NCBI GenBank assembly: GCA_024809215.1
Contig: JANUBW010000002.1
Location: 124,001-188,000, forward strand
From: Niastella sp. OAS944
Lineage (GTDB): Bacteria > Bacteroidota > Bacteroidia > Chitinophagales > Chitinophagaceae
DNA length: 64,000 nt
Direction: 5' to 3'
Part shown: one piece after another, positions 1 through 8,526 of the stretch
Layout: the number at the start of each line of letters is the position of its first letter
Numbering within the stretch: the first letter of the stretch is position 1
Position numbers and translations under genes: made by a program
Notes under the pieces: generated by a model
The model's input: only the letters and a program-made list of their open reading frames with translations
The model's database searches: none
Told to the model about the DNA's origin: nothing

Positions 1-1671
1 AATGGCAAAGTGAATTTGTTCAGCACTTACAGTTTTTATCGTAACAATAACTTTCAACAACTGGAGATCTTTCGCCGCTATAAAGACGACAATGGTGAAA
101 CGGAAGCCATTTTTGAACAAACGGCCTATATGAAACGCCGTTACATGGGTCATAACCTGAAGATGGGTATGGACTACTCTATAACCAACAAAACAACCGT
201 AGGCTTTGTGTTAAGTGGTGTTTATAACCCCGAAAGCAGCATCAACCAAAACACCAGTTACTTAAAGGACCCGAATTATGTAGTTGATTCAATGGTAACC
301 GCCAATTCAAATATAAAAGGCACCTGGAAAAACGCCAGCGTGAACCTGAATGTGCGTCACCAGTTCGATTCAACCGGCCGTGAACTTACCGCCGATGTTG
401 ATTATATCGTTTATGACAACACGAACAATCAGCATTTTATAAATTCCACTTTCGACCCTAAATGGGTAATGCTTAGGGAAGAACAATTACAAGGCGTGCT
501 GCCGGTAACTGTAAACATTTATTCTGCCAAAATGGATTATACCCATCCATTGAAAGGCAATGCTAAAATAGAAGCAGGCGTTAAAACAAGCTATGTAGAA
601 ACAGTAAACAAAGCAAACTATTACATCCTGAATTTTAACAGCGACGAATGGGTAACAGACTACGGCAAAACCAACTACTTTAATTACAATGAGAACATCA
701 ATGCCGCTTACATTAGCCTGAACAAACAGATCACAAAAAAATGGGGCCTGCAAACCGGTTTGCGTTACGAAAATACAAGCTATAAAGGCCATCAATATGG
801 AAACCCAACCAAACCCGATTCATCATTCAAACGTACTTACAACAGCTGGTTCCCAACTGTATATATCAGTTATGGTGCCGATAAGAACAACCAGTTTGGT
901 GTATCGTATGGTCGCCGTATAGACAGGCCCGGTTATCAAAGTCTGAACCCGTTCCTTTTCTATATCGATCCATTTACCTATGAACAGGGAAATCCGTACT
1001 TAAGACCTCAATTCTCGAACAACTTTGAATTGACACATATTTTTAAAGGCAAGCTCACCACTACGCTTAATTACAGTACAACCAAGGACCTGTTTAACGA
1101 AACGTTCGATCAGTTTGGAAAAGCAACCATTGTAAGAAGAGGTAATATTGGCCGCCGCGAGAATTATGGTATTGCAGTAAATGCACAAATTCCCTTTAAC
1201 AAATGGCTAACAACCATGCTGTACACCAACTATAGCTATATCCGTTATAGAGGCGATCTGTATGGCGAATATATTGACATGGCTGCCGGCACTTTACAAT
1301 TGAACCTGAATAACCAAATGAATTTCAAAAATGGCTGGGGCGCCGAAGTAAGCGGCTGGTACAGAAGCAAAGGTGTAGAAGGACAAATACTTCTTGAACC
1401 AATGGGACAACTGGCAGTAGGCGCTTCAAAACAGGTATTGAAAGGTAAAGGATCGATAAAGGTGAACGTACGTGATCTTTTCTATACACAGATACCGCAT
1501 GGCGATATCAACTTTAAAAAGACCGAAGCACGTTTCCGCAATACACGTGATACCCGGGTAGCTAATGTAACCTTTACTTATCGCTTTGGAAACCCTATAA
1601 AGAGCACCAATGGTCAACGTAAAAAAGGCGGCGCCAGCGACGAACAAAACCGCGTTAATATGGGAAATTAG
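1..1671 (+). CDS. Outer membrane beta-barrel receptor (TonB-dependent family), 5'-truncated by window edge
   Basis: The frame is open from base 1, so the N-terminus (signal peptide, carboxypeptidase-like domain, plug) lies upstream of the window; 556 residues are visible. They form alternating aromatic/polar beta strands typical of an OMP_b-brl_3/TonB-dependent barrel, with the family stretch FGVSYGRRIDRPGYQSLNPF near residue 300 and a final strand ending TYRFG. It aligns throughout with the next gene (2438-4927), for example GRELTADVDYI versus GRELTADLDYI, so the two are tandem paralogs. After the last strand comes a hydrophilic tail with the motif GASDEQNR, also shared with the paralog. Role: outer-membrane receptor or transporter of unknown substrate. 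Family is secure, substrate is not. Confidence 0.9.
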   Translation, partial: NGKVNLFSTYSFYRNNNFQQLEIFRRYKDDNGETEAIFEQTAYMKRRYMGHNLKMGMDYSITNKTTVGFVLSGVYNPESSINQNTSYLKDPNYVVDSMVTANSNIKGTWKNASVNLNVRHQFDSTGRELTADVDYIVYDNTNNQHFINSTFDPKWVMLREEQLQGVLPVTVNIYSAKMDYTHPLKGNAKIEAGVKTSYVETVNKANYYILNFNSDEWVTDYGKTNYFNYNENINAAYISLNKQITKKWGLQTGLRYENTSYKGHQYGNPTKPDSSFKRTYNSWFPTVYISYGADKNNQFGVSYGRRIDRPGYQSLNPFLFYIDPFTYEQGNPYLRPQFSNNFELTHIFKGKLTTTLNYSTTKDLFNETFDQFGKATIVRRGNIGRRENYGIAVNAQIPFNKWLTTMLYTNYSYIRYRGDLYGEYIDMAAGTLQLNLNNQMNFKNGWGAEVSGWYRSKGVEGQILLEPMGQLAVGASKQVLKGKGSIKVNVRDLFYTQIPHGDINFKKTEARFRNTRDTRVANVTFTYRFGNPIKSTNGQRKKGGASDEQNRVNMGN

Positions 1672-1991
1672 CCAACAAATCTATCCGGCTGCCCATCTCG
1701 TATATGATAACAGGTAGTTAACAAATAGCTATAGTAAATTCGTTAAACCAAGTGATAGTAAATAAGTCATAAGAAAGGAAAGAGAAACAAGAGTAGAAGG
1801 GAAGGACATTAAAAAGATTTTAAGATACTTCCTGTTAGCGTGGCACAATTTCTGAATAGGTATTAGCAGCTGTTTGAAAAGAAAGAAATTAGTAAAAAGT
1901 AATTTAGTTTTTTTTAACAGAGTTTGATGAAACCTTTTTCCTGTTTAAACGTCTTATTATAGAAGGCAGGAATAATTAAATAGAATGGACA

Positions 1992-2060
1992 ATGAGAAAG
2001 ATAATATTAATAGCAATAGCGCTGATGTACCTGGTAGGATGTGGAATTTCATATATGTAA
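1992..2060 (+). CDS. Possible 22-residue lipoprotein micro-ORF
   Basis: ATG at 1992 opens a 22-codon frame: MRKIILIAIALMYLVGCGIS then two residues and TAA. It has a positively charged start (RK), a hydrophobic core and a lipobox-like LVGC at residues 14-17, so it resembles a complete short lipoprotein signal with almost no mature part. It is followed about 90 bases later by an intrinsic terminator, consistent with a short transcript. It could also be a chance ORF or the remnant of a longer lipoprotein gene; translation is not shown by sequence alone. Confidence 0.4.
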   Translation: MRKIILIAIALMYLVGCGISYM

Positions 2061-2147
2061 ACCGCAAATAAATAATTAAGTAAATAAACTTTCTTCATAA
2101 ATAGCAGTCATACAGTTTTTCTCATAAGCAGTTAGTTTTGGTTAACG

Positions 2148-2179
2148 AGGCCCCATTTCTATGGGGCCTTTACTTTTTT
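2148..2179 (+). terminator. Intrinsic terminator
   Basis: Perfect 9-bp stem AGGCCCCAT / ATGGGGCCT with a TTCT loop, followed by a T-rich tail (TTTACTTTTTT). It would end transcripts from the upstream receptor gene and the micro-ORF. Confidence 0.8.
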
Positions 2180-2437
2180 GTAAGGTATTTTCTCCTTCTT
2201 GATAAGCCTTCAATATTGTAAAACAGGAATGTAGATGATTCACCACAAATAACTGATTGTGATCAACTAGTCTACTACACCTTTCTTCCTTATTATTTTC
2301 CGTTGGTGTATTGATACTCAAATTCCTCCCCCTGTAGGGCAATTAAAACGCTTTATCATTAATCGTTTTTTAATTCCGTAAATACATAGCAACTTACATA
2401 AGAGATTCCTACCGTTAGAACCCTTCAAAAATCGCAC

Positions 2438-4927
2438 ATGAAAAATAGATCTACCTGCATAACGGGTATATTATGCTTTCTCTCCATTATTGCAACCGCA
2501 CAAAACAAAACTGGTAAAATTAGTGGTGTAATTACCGATGCCGATGCACAGGCTGTTGAATCGGCCACCGCCTCATTGCAGCGTGCTAAAGATTCAGCAC
2601 TGGTTAAAGTGGCAGTGAGTGACAAATATGGTCTTTTCGAATTCGACAACCTGGCCGAAGGCGAATATTTTGTCACTGTTACGGCAGTAGGTTTTAACAA
2701 ACAAAGAAGTAAACCTTTTAAATTATCAGGCACATCACCTTATAAATTACCATCGTTTCAATTACAAAAATCTGCTGCTAAAACTTTAGGCGAAGTAACT
2801 GTTACCGGTAAAAGACCGCTTATTGAAAATAAGATCGATCGTATGGTAGTGAATGTAGAAGCGGCACCAACCAATGCCGGCGCATCGGCCCTGGAAGTAT
2901 TGGAAAAATCGCCCGGTGTAACAGTAAGTAATGAAGGAGAAATAAGTTTAAAAGGCAAACAGGGCGTACGCATTATGATCGATGGCAAACCAACTTATTT
3001 GTCGCCGGCCGACCTGGCAAATTTGCTTAAGAATCTACCTGCCTCGGCACTAGATCAAATAGAGATCATGACCAACCCGCCAGCCCGTTATGAAGCCAGC
3101 GGCAATTCGGGTATCATAAATATTAAAACAAAAAAGAGCCTGAACGAAGGCCTGAATGGAAGTATTACCATTGGCGGTACTGTAGGGTTCTTAAAACGCC
3201 ATGACACCTGGTATTCGCCCGTACGTGGCAACAGCAGTCTTAACCTTAATTATCGCAAAGGCAAATGGAACCTATTCGGGAACTTCAATTACAATTACCG
3301 TGAGGGAAAAGGAAACCTCGATCTCACACGCCGCTTCTTTGAAAAAGACGGTTCATTGAACTCCACCTCTGCATCCATGTCGAACTTTTCTTTTCGCGGA
3401 ATAAACCAAACAGTAAAAATGGGCTTTGATTATTATGCCAACAAAAAGAATGTTTTTGGTGTAGTAGTGAATGGCTTTGGTTTCTTTGGCCGTCCAGCCC
3501 CGCAAAGTATACAAACCATCAGCCGGGCCGACGGCAGCACCGAACAGGTGCTCAACTCAAGAAACATCAATAAAAATAATTTCTTTAATTACTCAGCCAA
3601 CTTCAACTACAAGCATACGTTCGATTCGGCCGGCCGCGAGCTTACCGCCGACCTTGATTATATTGGTTATAATAACAACGCCAAAAATACACTCATAACG
3701 GATATTTATGACGGCTACGGCAATGCGCTTGGGCACCTCACTTTGTTTGGTGATATTCCCGGTATAATTAATATTTATTCAGCCAAGTCAGATTATGTAC
3801 ACCCGCTTAAAAATAATTTGCGATTTGATGCCGGTTTTAAAGTAAGTTATGTAAAGAACGACAACGAAGTAAAATACGAACGAAATAACGATGGCACCTG
3901 GAAACCCGACGACCGCTCGAACCACTTTATATACCAGGAGAACATTAATGCAGCCTATGTAAGCTTAAATAAAAAGTGGAAGAAATGGAGCGGGCAGGCG
4001 GGGCTGCGTATGGAAAATACAGTCGCCAAAGGTAAACAGGTCACCAACGACTCAACTTTCACCCGCAACTATACAAGTTTGTTTCCCACCATGTACGTGA
4101 ATTATGAAGTAAACAAATCGCACACATTCACCTTGTCCTATGGCCGGCGTATTGAGCGGCCCAATTACCAGGACCTGAACCCATTTATCTGGTTCCTCGA
4201 TTCATTACAATACCGCCAGGGTAACCCATACCTGTTACCACAATATGCCAACAATTTTGAATTGCGGCATACTTTAAAAGGAAAGTATACCACTACCATC
4301 AATTATACGATAACTGATGATGTGATATCGCAATTATTAAAACAGAACACCGAAAAGCGCATCACTTTTCTTACGGCCGATAATGTAGCCCGGTTCAAGA
4401 ATATTGGCCTGGCCATAAATGCCCCCTTTACGGTTGTAAAGAATTGGAATGTGAACCTGTTTGTAAATGTGTTCAACAACCGGTACGAAGGCGTTTATTA
4501 TAATTCATTCACCGGCAAAAACGATCCTATTGACATAAGCTATACTTCGGCACTGGTGAACGTTAGTAATACCTTTAGCTTTAAAAAAGGATGGAGTGGG
4601 GAAGTGAGTGGTTTTTACCGGGGCAAAACCATCGAGCAGCTTACCATTGCCGACCCCATGTACTTTATGAACCTTGGGGTACAAAAAACGGTAATAAAAG
4701 GCAAGGGTACGGTTCGGTTAAACATTCGGGATCCCTTTCACTGGCAACAATTCAAAGGCCGCACCCTGTATAGTGATATTGATGTGAAAATATATAACCG
4801 GTGGGACAATCGAAATATTACGGCCACCTTTAGCTACCGCTTTGGTAAAACGTCTATAGCCCAGGCCAGAAAGCGTAATAATGGCGCATCGGAAGAACAG
4901 AACCGCGCCGGCGGCGGGCAACAATAG
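2438..4927 (+). CDS. Outer membrane beta-barrel receptor (TonB-dependent family)
   Basis: 829 residues. Residues 1-21 form a signal peptide ending IIATA. Residues 25-110 are a carboxypeptidase-regulatory-like Ig fold (SGVITDADAQAVESATASL). Residues 115-235 form a plug-like domain (EVTVTGKRPLIENKIDRMVV, then LEVLEKSPGVTVSNEGEISL). The rest is a long beta barrel ending in SYRFG and a tail GASEEQNR. This is the Bacteroidota OMP_b-brl_3 class. No SusD partner is adjacent, so a SusCD polysaccharide system is unlikely; such stand-alone receptors are often of unknown substrate. It is a tandem paralog of the gene that begins the window, with the same C-terminal tail. The ATG at 2438 directly precedes the signal peptide. 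Confidence 0.92.
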   Translation: MKNRSTCITGILCFLSIIATAQNKTGKISGVITDADAQAVESATASLQRAKDSALVKVAVSDKYGLFEFDNLAEGEYFVTVTAVGFNKQRSKPFKLSGTSPYKLPSFQLQKSAAKTLGEVTVTGKRPLIENKIDRMVVNVEAAPTNAGASALEVLEKSPGVTVSNEGEISLKGKQGVRIMIDGKPTYLSPADLANLLKNLPASALDQIEIMTNPPARYEASGNSGIINIKTKKSLNEGLNGSITIGGTVGFLKRHDTWYSPVRGNSSLNLNYRKGKWNLFGNFNYNYREGKGNLDLTRRFFEKDGSLNSTSASMSNFSFRGINQTVKMGFDYYANKKNVFGVVVNGFGFFGRPAPQSIQTISRADGSTEQVLNSRNINKNNFFNYSANFNYKHTFDSAGRELTADLDYIGYNNNAKNTLITDIYDGYGNALGHLTLFGDIPGIINIYSAKSDYVHPLKNNLRFDAGFKVSYVKNDNEVKYERNNDGTWKPDDRSNHFIYQENINAAYVSLNKKWKKWSGQAGLRMENTVAKGKQVTNDSTFTRNYTSLFPTMYVNYEVNKSHTFTLSYGRRIERPNYQDLNPFIWFLDSLQYRQGNPYLLPQYANNFELRHTLKGKYTTTINYTITDDVISQLLKQNTEKRITFLTADNVARFKNIGLAINAPFTVVKNWNVNLFVNVFNNRYEGVYYNSFTGKNDPIDISYTSALVNVSNTFSFKKGWSGEVSGFYRGKTIEQLTIADPMYFMNLGVQKTVIKGKGTVRLNIRDPFHWQQFKGRTLYSDIDVKIYNRWDNRNITATFSYRFGKTSIAQARKRNNGASEEQNRAGGGQQ

Positions 4928-5028
4928 GCAATAGACAATAAGCAATAGGCAAATCGGAGATTCGCGATTATTAGCGAAGCCCGAATACCGGCAACAATTG
5001 CCAATTGCCCATTGCCAATTGCAAATTG
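4922..5028. repeat. Word-repeat inverted tract (GGCAATA / TTGCCAATTGCC type)
   Basis: The left half (4927-4953) repeats GGCAATAGACAATAAGC-like words of about 7-8 bases; the right half (4995-5028) repeats their approximate complement (CAATTGCCAATTGCCCATTG). The two halves can pair as an imperfect stem around a GC-richer core. The tract begins at the stop codon of the receptor gene. The same words recur at 18263-18333. Confidence 0.7.
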
Positions 5029-5054
5029 TTTTCTCCGTTTCATGTGCAACACCA

Positions 5055-5083
5055 AGCCCCGGCGATCTCACCGGGGCTCTTGT
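5055..5083 (+). terminator. Intrinsic terminator-like hairpin
   Basis: Perfect 8-bp stem AGCCCCGG / CCGGGGCT with loop CGATCTCA between the receptor gene and yajQ. The following tail is short (CTTGT), so termination may be weak. Confidence 0.6.
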
Positions 5084-5135
5084 CAACTCGTTAACTTATT
5101 CCTACATTCGTGCTTTCAGCACTTAAATAAACGCT

Positions 5136-5627
5136 ATGCCTTCGTTTGACATCGTTAGTAAAGTGGATGGACAGGCACTGGACAATGCAGTGAATGTTAC
5201 CACCAAGGAGATCACCAACCGGTTCGACTTTAAAGGTTCACACGTGGTGATCAATCTCGACAAGAAAGAATTTAAGATCAACATTGAAACGGAAGATGCT
5301 ATGAAGATGGGCCAGTTGATAGATGTTTTGATCAACCGTGCTCACAAGCAGAACATTGCTCCCGAAGCGTTCGACCTTAGCAAAGAGGCTTACCAAAGCG
5401 GTAAGTACACAAAACAGGAGGTTTCGGTACGCAATGGGTTGAAGCAGGAAGATGCCAAAAAGATCGTAAAACTTATCAAAGACTCGGGCCTGAAAGTACA
5501 GGCGTCAATCAATGACGATATTGTACGGGTTACCGGCAAAAAGATCGACGATCTGCAGGAAGTGATCGCCCTCTGCCGCAATGCCTCGTTAGGCATTCCT
5601 TTACAATATGAGAATATGAGGAGCTAG
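5136..5627 (+). CDS. yajQ: YajQ family cyclic di-GMP-binding / nucleotide-binding protein
   Basis: 163 residues, the usual length of the family. It begins MPSFDIVSKVDGQALDNAVN and carries FDFKGSH, then KEFKINIETEDAMKMGQLID and a second ferredoxin-like half with IKDSGLKVQASINDDIVRVT. YajQ proteins are small cytosolic two-domain proteins reported to bind nucleotides and, in some species, cyclic di-GMP. The ATG at 5136 matches the conserved N-terminus. It appears monocistronic, flanked by a terminator upstream and a structured intergenic region downstream. Confidence 0.93.
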   Translation: MPSFDIVSKVDGQALDNAVNVTTKEITNRFDFKGSHVVINLDKKEFKINIETEDAMKMGQLIDVLINRAHKQNIAPEAFDLSKEAYQSGKYTKQEVSVRNGLKQEDAKKIVKLIKDSGLKVQASINDDIVRVTGKKIDDLQEVIALCRNASLGIPLQYENMRS

Positions 5628-5796
5628 AATACAGCGGCAATCGGCATTAAAACCCGAAACTGTATTCACTTCTTCATTTCTAATTCTACATTTCCCATTC
5701 TTCATTTCCCGTAGGGGCCTGTGGATAATTTCGTGCAGAACGGGTGCAAAACATAGTTGCCCGAAATTGGGATTGAAAGATTATAATAAGTAACTT

Positions 5797-5917
5797 AGGT
5801 ATAGAAAGTCGCAGCAGACTAGTAAAATGGTTCAATGCGGCTAGCGGAAAGCATTGGATTATACAGGTTATACGTGCACGTAGCAGGTATAAAATGGATC
5901 CGGTGCTTTCTTTTTTT
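5797..5917 (+). ncRNA. Candidate structured small RNA ending in an intrinsic terminator
   Basis: A long hairpin spans 5847-5910: GAAAGCA (5847-5853) pairs with TGCTTTC (5904-5910), continued by G-U, GGAT/ATCC-type and TATAC/GTATA pairing inside, with the 12-base palindrome TACGTGCACGTA (5871-5882) at the tip. Seven T residues follow immediately (5911-5917). A weak promoter-like TAACTTAG lies at 5791-5798. The element sits alone between yajQ and rpmE2. It could be a small RNA or just the yajQ terminator; I cannot assign it to a known RNA family. Confidence 0.45.
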
Positions 5918-6015
5918 ATAAATTCTTGCCTGAATAATTTATTTTTACCCGCCGGTTAATTAATTTTCCAATTATCTTTAATAAATATTTAAAAAAGTCA
6001 GGAATAAATTTTAAT

Positions 6016-6046
6016 TTGGCAGAGTTATACGGGAGAACTAATTTTG
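6016..6046 (+). promoter_or_regulatory. Promoter of rpmE2 (Bacteroidota sigma-A type)
   Basis: TTG at 6016-6018, a 20-base spacer and TAATTTTG at 6039-6046 match the Bacteroidota consensus TTG-N(19-21)-TAnnTTTG exactly. The predicted transcript start near 6053 leaves a leader of about 75 bases before the L31 start codon. Confidence 0.72.
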
Positions 6047-6129
6047 CGGCTTTGCTGATAAAACCAGTATAACCAATTACTATAACAGGTAGTACCGCAA
6101 AATCGGTGCACATTAAAAATCAAAGAGTT

Positions 6130-6381
6130 ATGAAAAAGGGTCTTCATCCCGAAAATTATCGGTTCGTTGTATTTAAAGATATGAGTAACGGGTACAGTTT
6201 CCTTAGCCGTTCTACTTCTCCCTCAAAAGAAACTGTAAAGTGGGAAGATGGTAATGAATACCCCCTTATCAAATTAGAAATTTCTAACACATCTCACCCC
6301 TTCTTTACCGGTCAGAATGTACTGGTAGATACAGCGGGTCGTATTGATAAATTCAAGAAACGTTACGAAAAGAAAAAATAA
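6130..6381 (+). CDS. rpmE2: 50S ribosomal protein L31 type B
   Basis: 83 residues starting [20 protein letters not shown], with GYSFLSRST and the C-terminal half [20 protein letters not shown]. This is the type B (zinc-free) L31 that lacks the CxxC pairs of type A. A start 24 bases further upstream (6106) is in frame, but the ATG at 6130 gives the family's normal N-terminus. It has its own promoter (6016-6046) and terminator (6430-6464), so it is probably a single-gene transcript. Confidence 0.95.
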   Translation: MKKGLHPENYRFVVFKDMSNGYSFLSRSTSPSKETVKWEDGNEYPLIKLEISNTSHPFFTGQNVLVDTAGRIDKFKKRYEKKK

Positions 6382-6429
6382 AAAGCGTAATTTCAATACA
6401 AACATTTTTGTTTTTCATGGCTATACTTT

Positions 6430-6464
6430 CCCTTTCCTGTTCTCAGGAAGGGGATTTTTCTTTT
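6430..6464 (+). terminator. Intrinsic terminator of rpmE2
   Basis: 10-bp stem CCCTTTCCTG / CAGGAAGGGG (one G-U) with a TTCT loop and a tail ATTTTTCTTTT, about 50 bases after the L31 stop codon. Confidence 0.85.
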
Positions 6465-6820
6465 ATACCATTACAATAACGTAGTAAGTGTTTCGTTTTA
6501 TTGTTTAGTAAAAGTTAATGCTCCTTTAATTCATTCGACCTTCATTCTTCAATTAGTTTATTACACTCACACTTGTTCGTATAATGCGTCCATGGCCATA
6601 TATGTCTGCCATACATTTGTCTGCCCACCTTTAGTATTACTTTAATCACCCGCATCTCTTTGCTACATAATGAATGGATTAAAAATCTTCGCTTAGTTAA
6701 ACTCATCGCCACGCCCATCAATCAATGATCACCAGGCTTTACCATTTTATTCCTCGCCAAAGGCTGCACGTTGCGGTTAATTGCATGCGCACATCAAAAT
6801 CTTACCATGATTCAATTAGA

Positions 6821-7320
6821 ATTGATGATTATTCCGGTTTCTTGATAACTTCTTTCAGTTGTTGCTCATTTTCATCAAATACTGCCAGCTTTTAGCAGCG
6901 CTTGTTAACTTTTTTTGAATTGTAGCCTGTTTTCCTCAATCCCTGCCCACTTTTTATAATTGTTGCCATCTGTTACTATAATCTGATGGCTTTTCTTAAA
7001 AGTTGCTAAGTTTCTGGAATTGTTATCAGTTTTTTGGAAAAGCTGCCAGCTTTTCACAGCGTTTGATAGATTTCCGTAATTGTTGCCAGCTTTTTTGAAT
7101 TGCTGTTATGTTTTGTTGTAACCCGACAACTTTTCTTACCGGCTCTCAGGTTTTAATAATTGTTATCAGATTTTATAAAAAACTGATCTAATACATTAGA
7201 TGTTACCTGCTTTTCTTAGATATTGATCTGTTTCCACTATTGTTATCAGCATTTATGGTTTGCTGCCAGGTTTTTATTGTTTTTGACACCTTTCACTAAA
7301 AATACCTGAATTAAGCGCTT
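6821..7320 (+). repeat. Degenerate tandem array with an exact 20-nt period (about 20-25 units)
   Basis: From 6921 to 7320 every 20 bases repeat the pattern NNYTGNYMRN-TTTT-NNNAAT. The best unit is TGTTGCCAGCTTTTTTGAAT at 7081. A GCCAG/ATCAG/GATNN core falls at 6925, 6945, 6965, 6985, 7005 and so on to 7305, with a T-tract at positions 11-14 of most units. Units differ strongly in sequence yet there is no indel across 20 units. Before 6910 the register continues shifted by one base (cores at 6824, 6844, 6864, 6884, 6904). A period of 20 is not a multiple of 3, so this is not a coding repeat. Function unknown. Confidence 0.88.
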
Positions 7321-7408
7321 GCAACCGATGATTCACATATGTAACAACCTGATTAAAGCATGGGAATGAGCAAAATGAAGTAAGTTTGACCATCTGGAAA
7401 CCAGTGTA

Positions 7409-7446
7409 CTGCAAACTGTGAACTGTAAACTGAGAACTAAGAACTA
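7409..7446 (+). repeat. Word-repeat tract (AACTGTGAACT type) abutting a start codon
   Basis: Successive 7-8-base words (CAAACTGTG, AACTGTAA, ACTGAGAACT, AAGAACTATG) lead directly into the ATG of the GlmU-like gene. The same words are found at 15674-15705, 19830-19885 and 22290-22328. Confidence 0.6.
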
Positions 7447-8495
7447 TGAACAAGCAAGTCTTTCTTTCCGATAAAGAAGTAGCCGATCACCTGTATCCTT
7501 TTGCGCAAACCCGGCATGCTGCCGATATACGCATCGGAATTCTTACCATCAGGCAAAAATGGGAAGCATTATTACAGCAACCAGTGAAACTGCTCAAACA
7601 CAACGAGCAAGCGCCGGCCGATGCCATTGTTTTTGCGGCCAACATTCTACCAACAGCCAGCTTTATACAATCAATTTTCGATAATAATAGCGACCCCGAC
7701 TACACATCGGTAAAGGTTCTGCAGTATCCCTGGCATATTTTTCAATGGAACGACTGGGCCTTACGTGAAGATTTTCAATTGATTACCAAAGGTCGCACAT
7801 CAGCGCCCATACCCGAAACGGTTCAAACCAGCAATGCCGGTAATATATTTATTGAAGAAGGAGCTGTGCTGAACCATTGCTTTCTGAATGCCACAACCGG
7901 GCCTATTTATATAGGTAAAAATGCCGAAGTAATGGAAGGGGCGCTTATAAGGGGGCCTTTTGCCATGGGCGAAGGAGCCCTGGTAAAAATGGGGGCTAAA
8001 GTATACGGGGCTACCACGGTAGGGCCGTATAGCATGATCGGTGGCGAGGTTAAGAATTCCATCTTATTCGGGTATTCAAATAAGGCCCACGATGGTTACC
8101 TCGGCGATTCGGTAATAGGCGAGTGGTGCAACCTGGGCGCCGGCACTTCTAATTCAAATATAAAAAACACGGCCAGTGACGTGAATGTGTGGCACTTCCA
8201 TAGCCGTGAATATATGAAGGCGGGACTGAAATGCGGGTTGCTGCTGGGCGATTATTCCCGCGCCGCCATCAATACTTCGTTCAATACCGGCACCGTAGTG
8301 GGCATTTGCGCTAATGTTTTTGGTGATGGCATGCCGCCCAAATTCATCCCCAATTTTACCTGGGGCAACAAGGGCCTTAGCCTTTATGAATTTGAAAAAG
8401 CCCTGAAAGACATAGCCAACTGGAAAAAATTAAAAAATCAATCGCTTACAGAAGAAGAAATAACTCAATTGAAACATATTTTTGGGCAATCTTAA
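7446..8495 (+). CDS. GlmU-like putative sugar nucleotidyltransferase
   Basis: 349 residues. The N-terminal part carries the signature of the Bacteroidota GlmU-like family (NTP_transf_4): FAQTRHAADIRIGILTIRQK at residues 15-34. The C-terminal half is a left-handed beta-helix of hexapeptide repeats (IYIGKNAEVMEGALIRGPFA, VKMGAKVYGATTVGPYSMIG) followed by NLGAGTSNSNIKNT. Classical GlmU makes UDP-GlcNAc by acetylation and uridylylation of glucosamine-1-phosphate; here the typical N-terminal GxGxGTRM loop is absent, so substrate and activity are uncertain. It lies 31 bases upstream of tpiA and probably shares its transcript. Confidence 0.82.
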   Translation: MNKQVFLSDKEVADHLYPFAQTRHAADIRIGILTIRQKWEALLQQPVKLLKHNEQAPADAIVFAANILPTASFIQSIFDNNSDPDYTSVKVLQYPWHIFQWNDWALREDFQLITKGRTSAPIPETVQTSNAGNIFIEEGAVLNHCFLNATTGPIYIGKNAEVMEGALIRGPFAMGEGALVKMGAKVYGATTVGPYSMIGGEVKNSILFGYSNKAHDGYLGDSVIGEWCNLGAGTSNSNIKNTASDVNVWHFHSREYMKAGLKCGLLLGDYSRAAINTSFNTGTVVGICANVFGDGMPPKFIPNFTWGNKGLSLYEFEKALKDIANWKKLKNQSLTEEEITQLKHIFGQS

Positions 8496-8526
8496 AAAGG
8501 CCTTCACATAAAAAAAGACGATTCTT

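Larger units (their letters stand above)
1672..2437. other. Intergenic region between the two receptor paralogs
   Basis: About 770 bases without a normal-sized gene. It holds a 22-codon lipoprotein-like ORF (1992-2060) and one clear intrinsic terminator (2148-2179). I see no tRNA or other recognisable element in the remainder, which is AT-rich. Confidence 0.6.
6382..7445. other. Long intergenic region before the GlmU-like gene
   Basis: Over 1 kb with no recognisable gene on either strand. It contains the L31 terminator (6430-6464), about 340 bases in which I see nothing (6470-6810), the 20-nt-period degenerate array (6821-7320) and a short word-repeat tract (7409-7446) running up to the next start codon. 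Confidence 0.7.

Noticed and set aside
5797..5917. tRNA gene
   Set aside because: No cloverleaf, no T-loop consensus.
6821..7320. CRISPR array
   Set aside because: Units are contiguous and degenerate, with no conserved repeat separated by unique spacers and no cas genes nearby.
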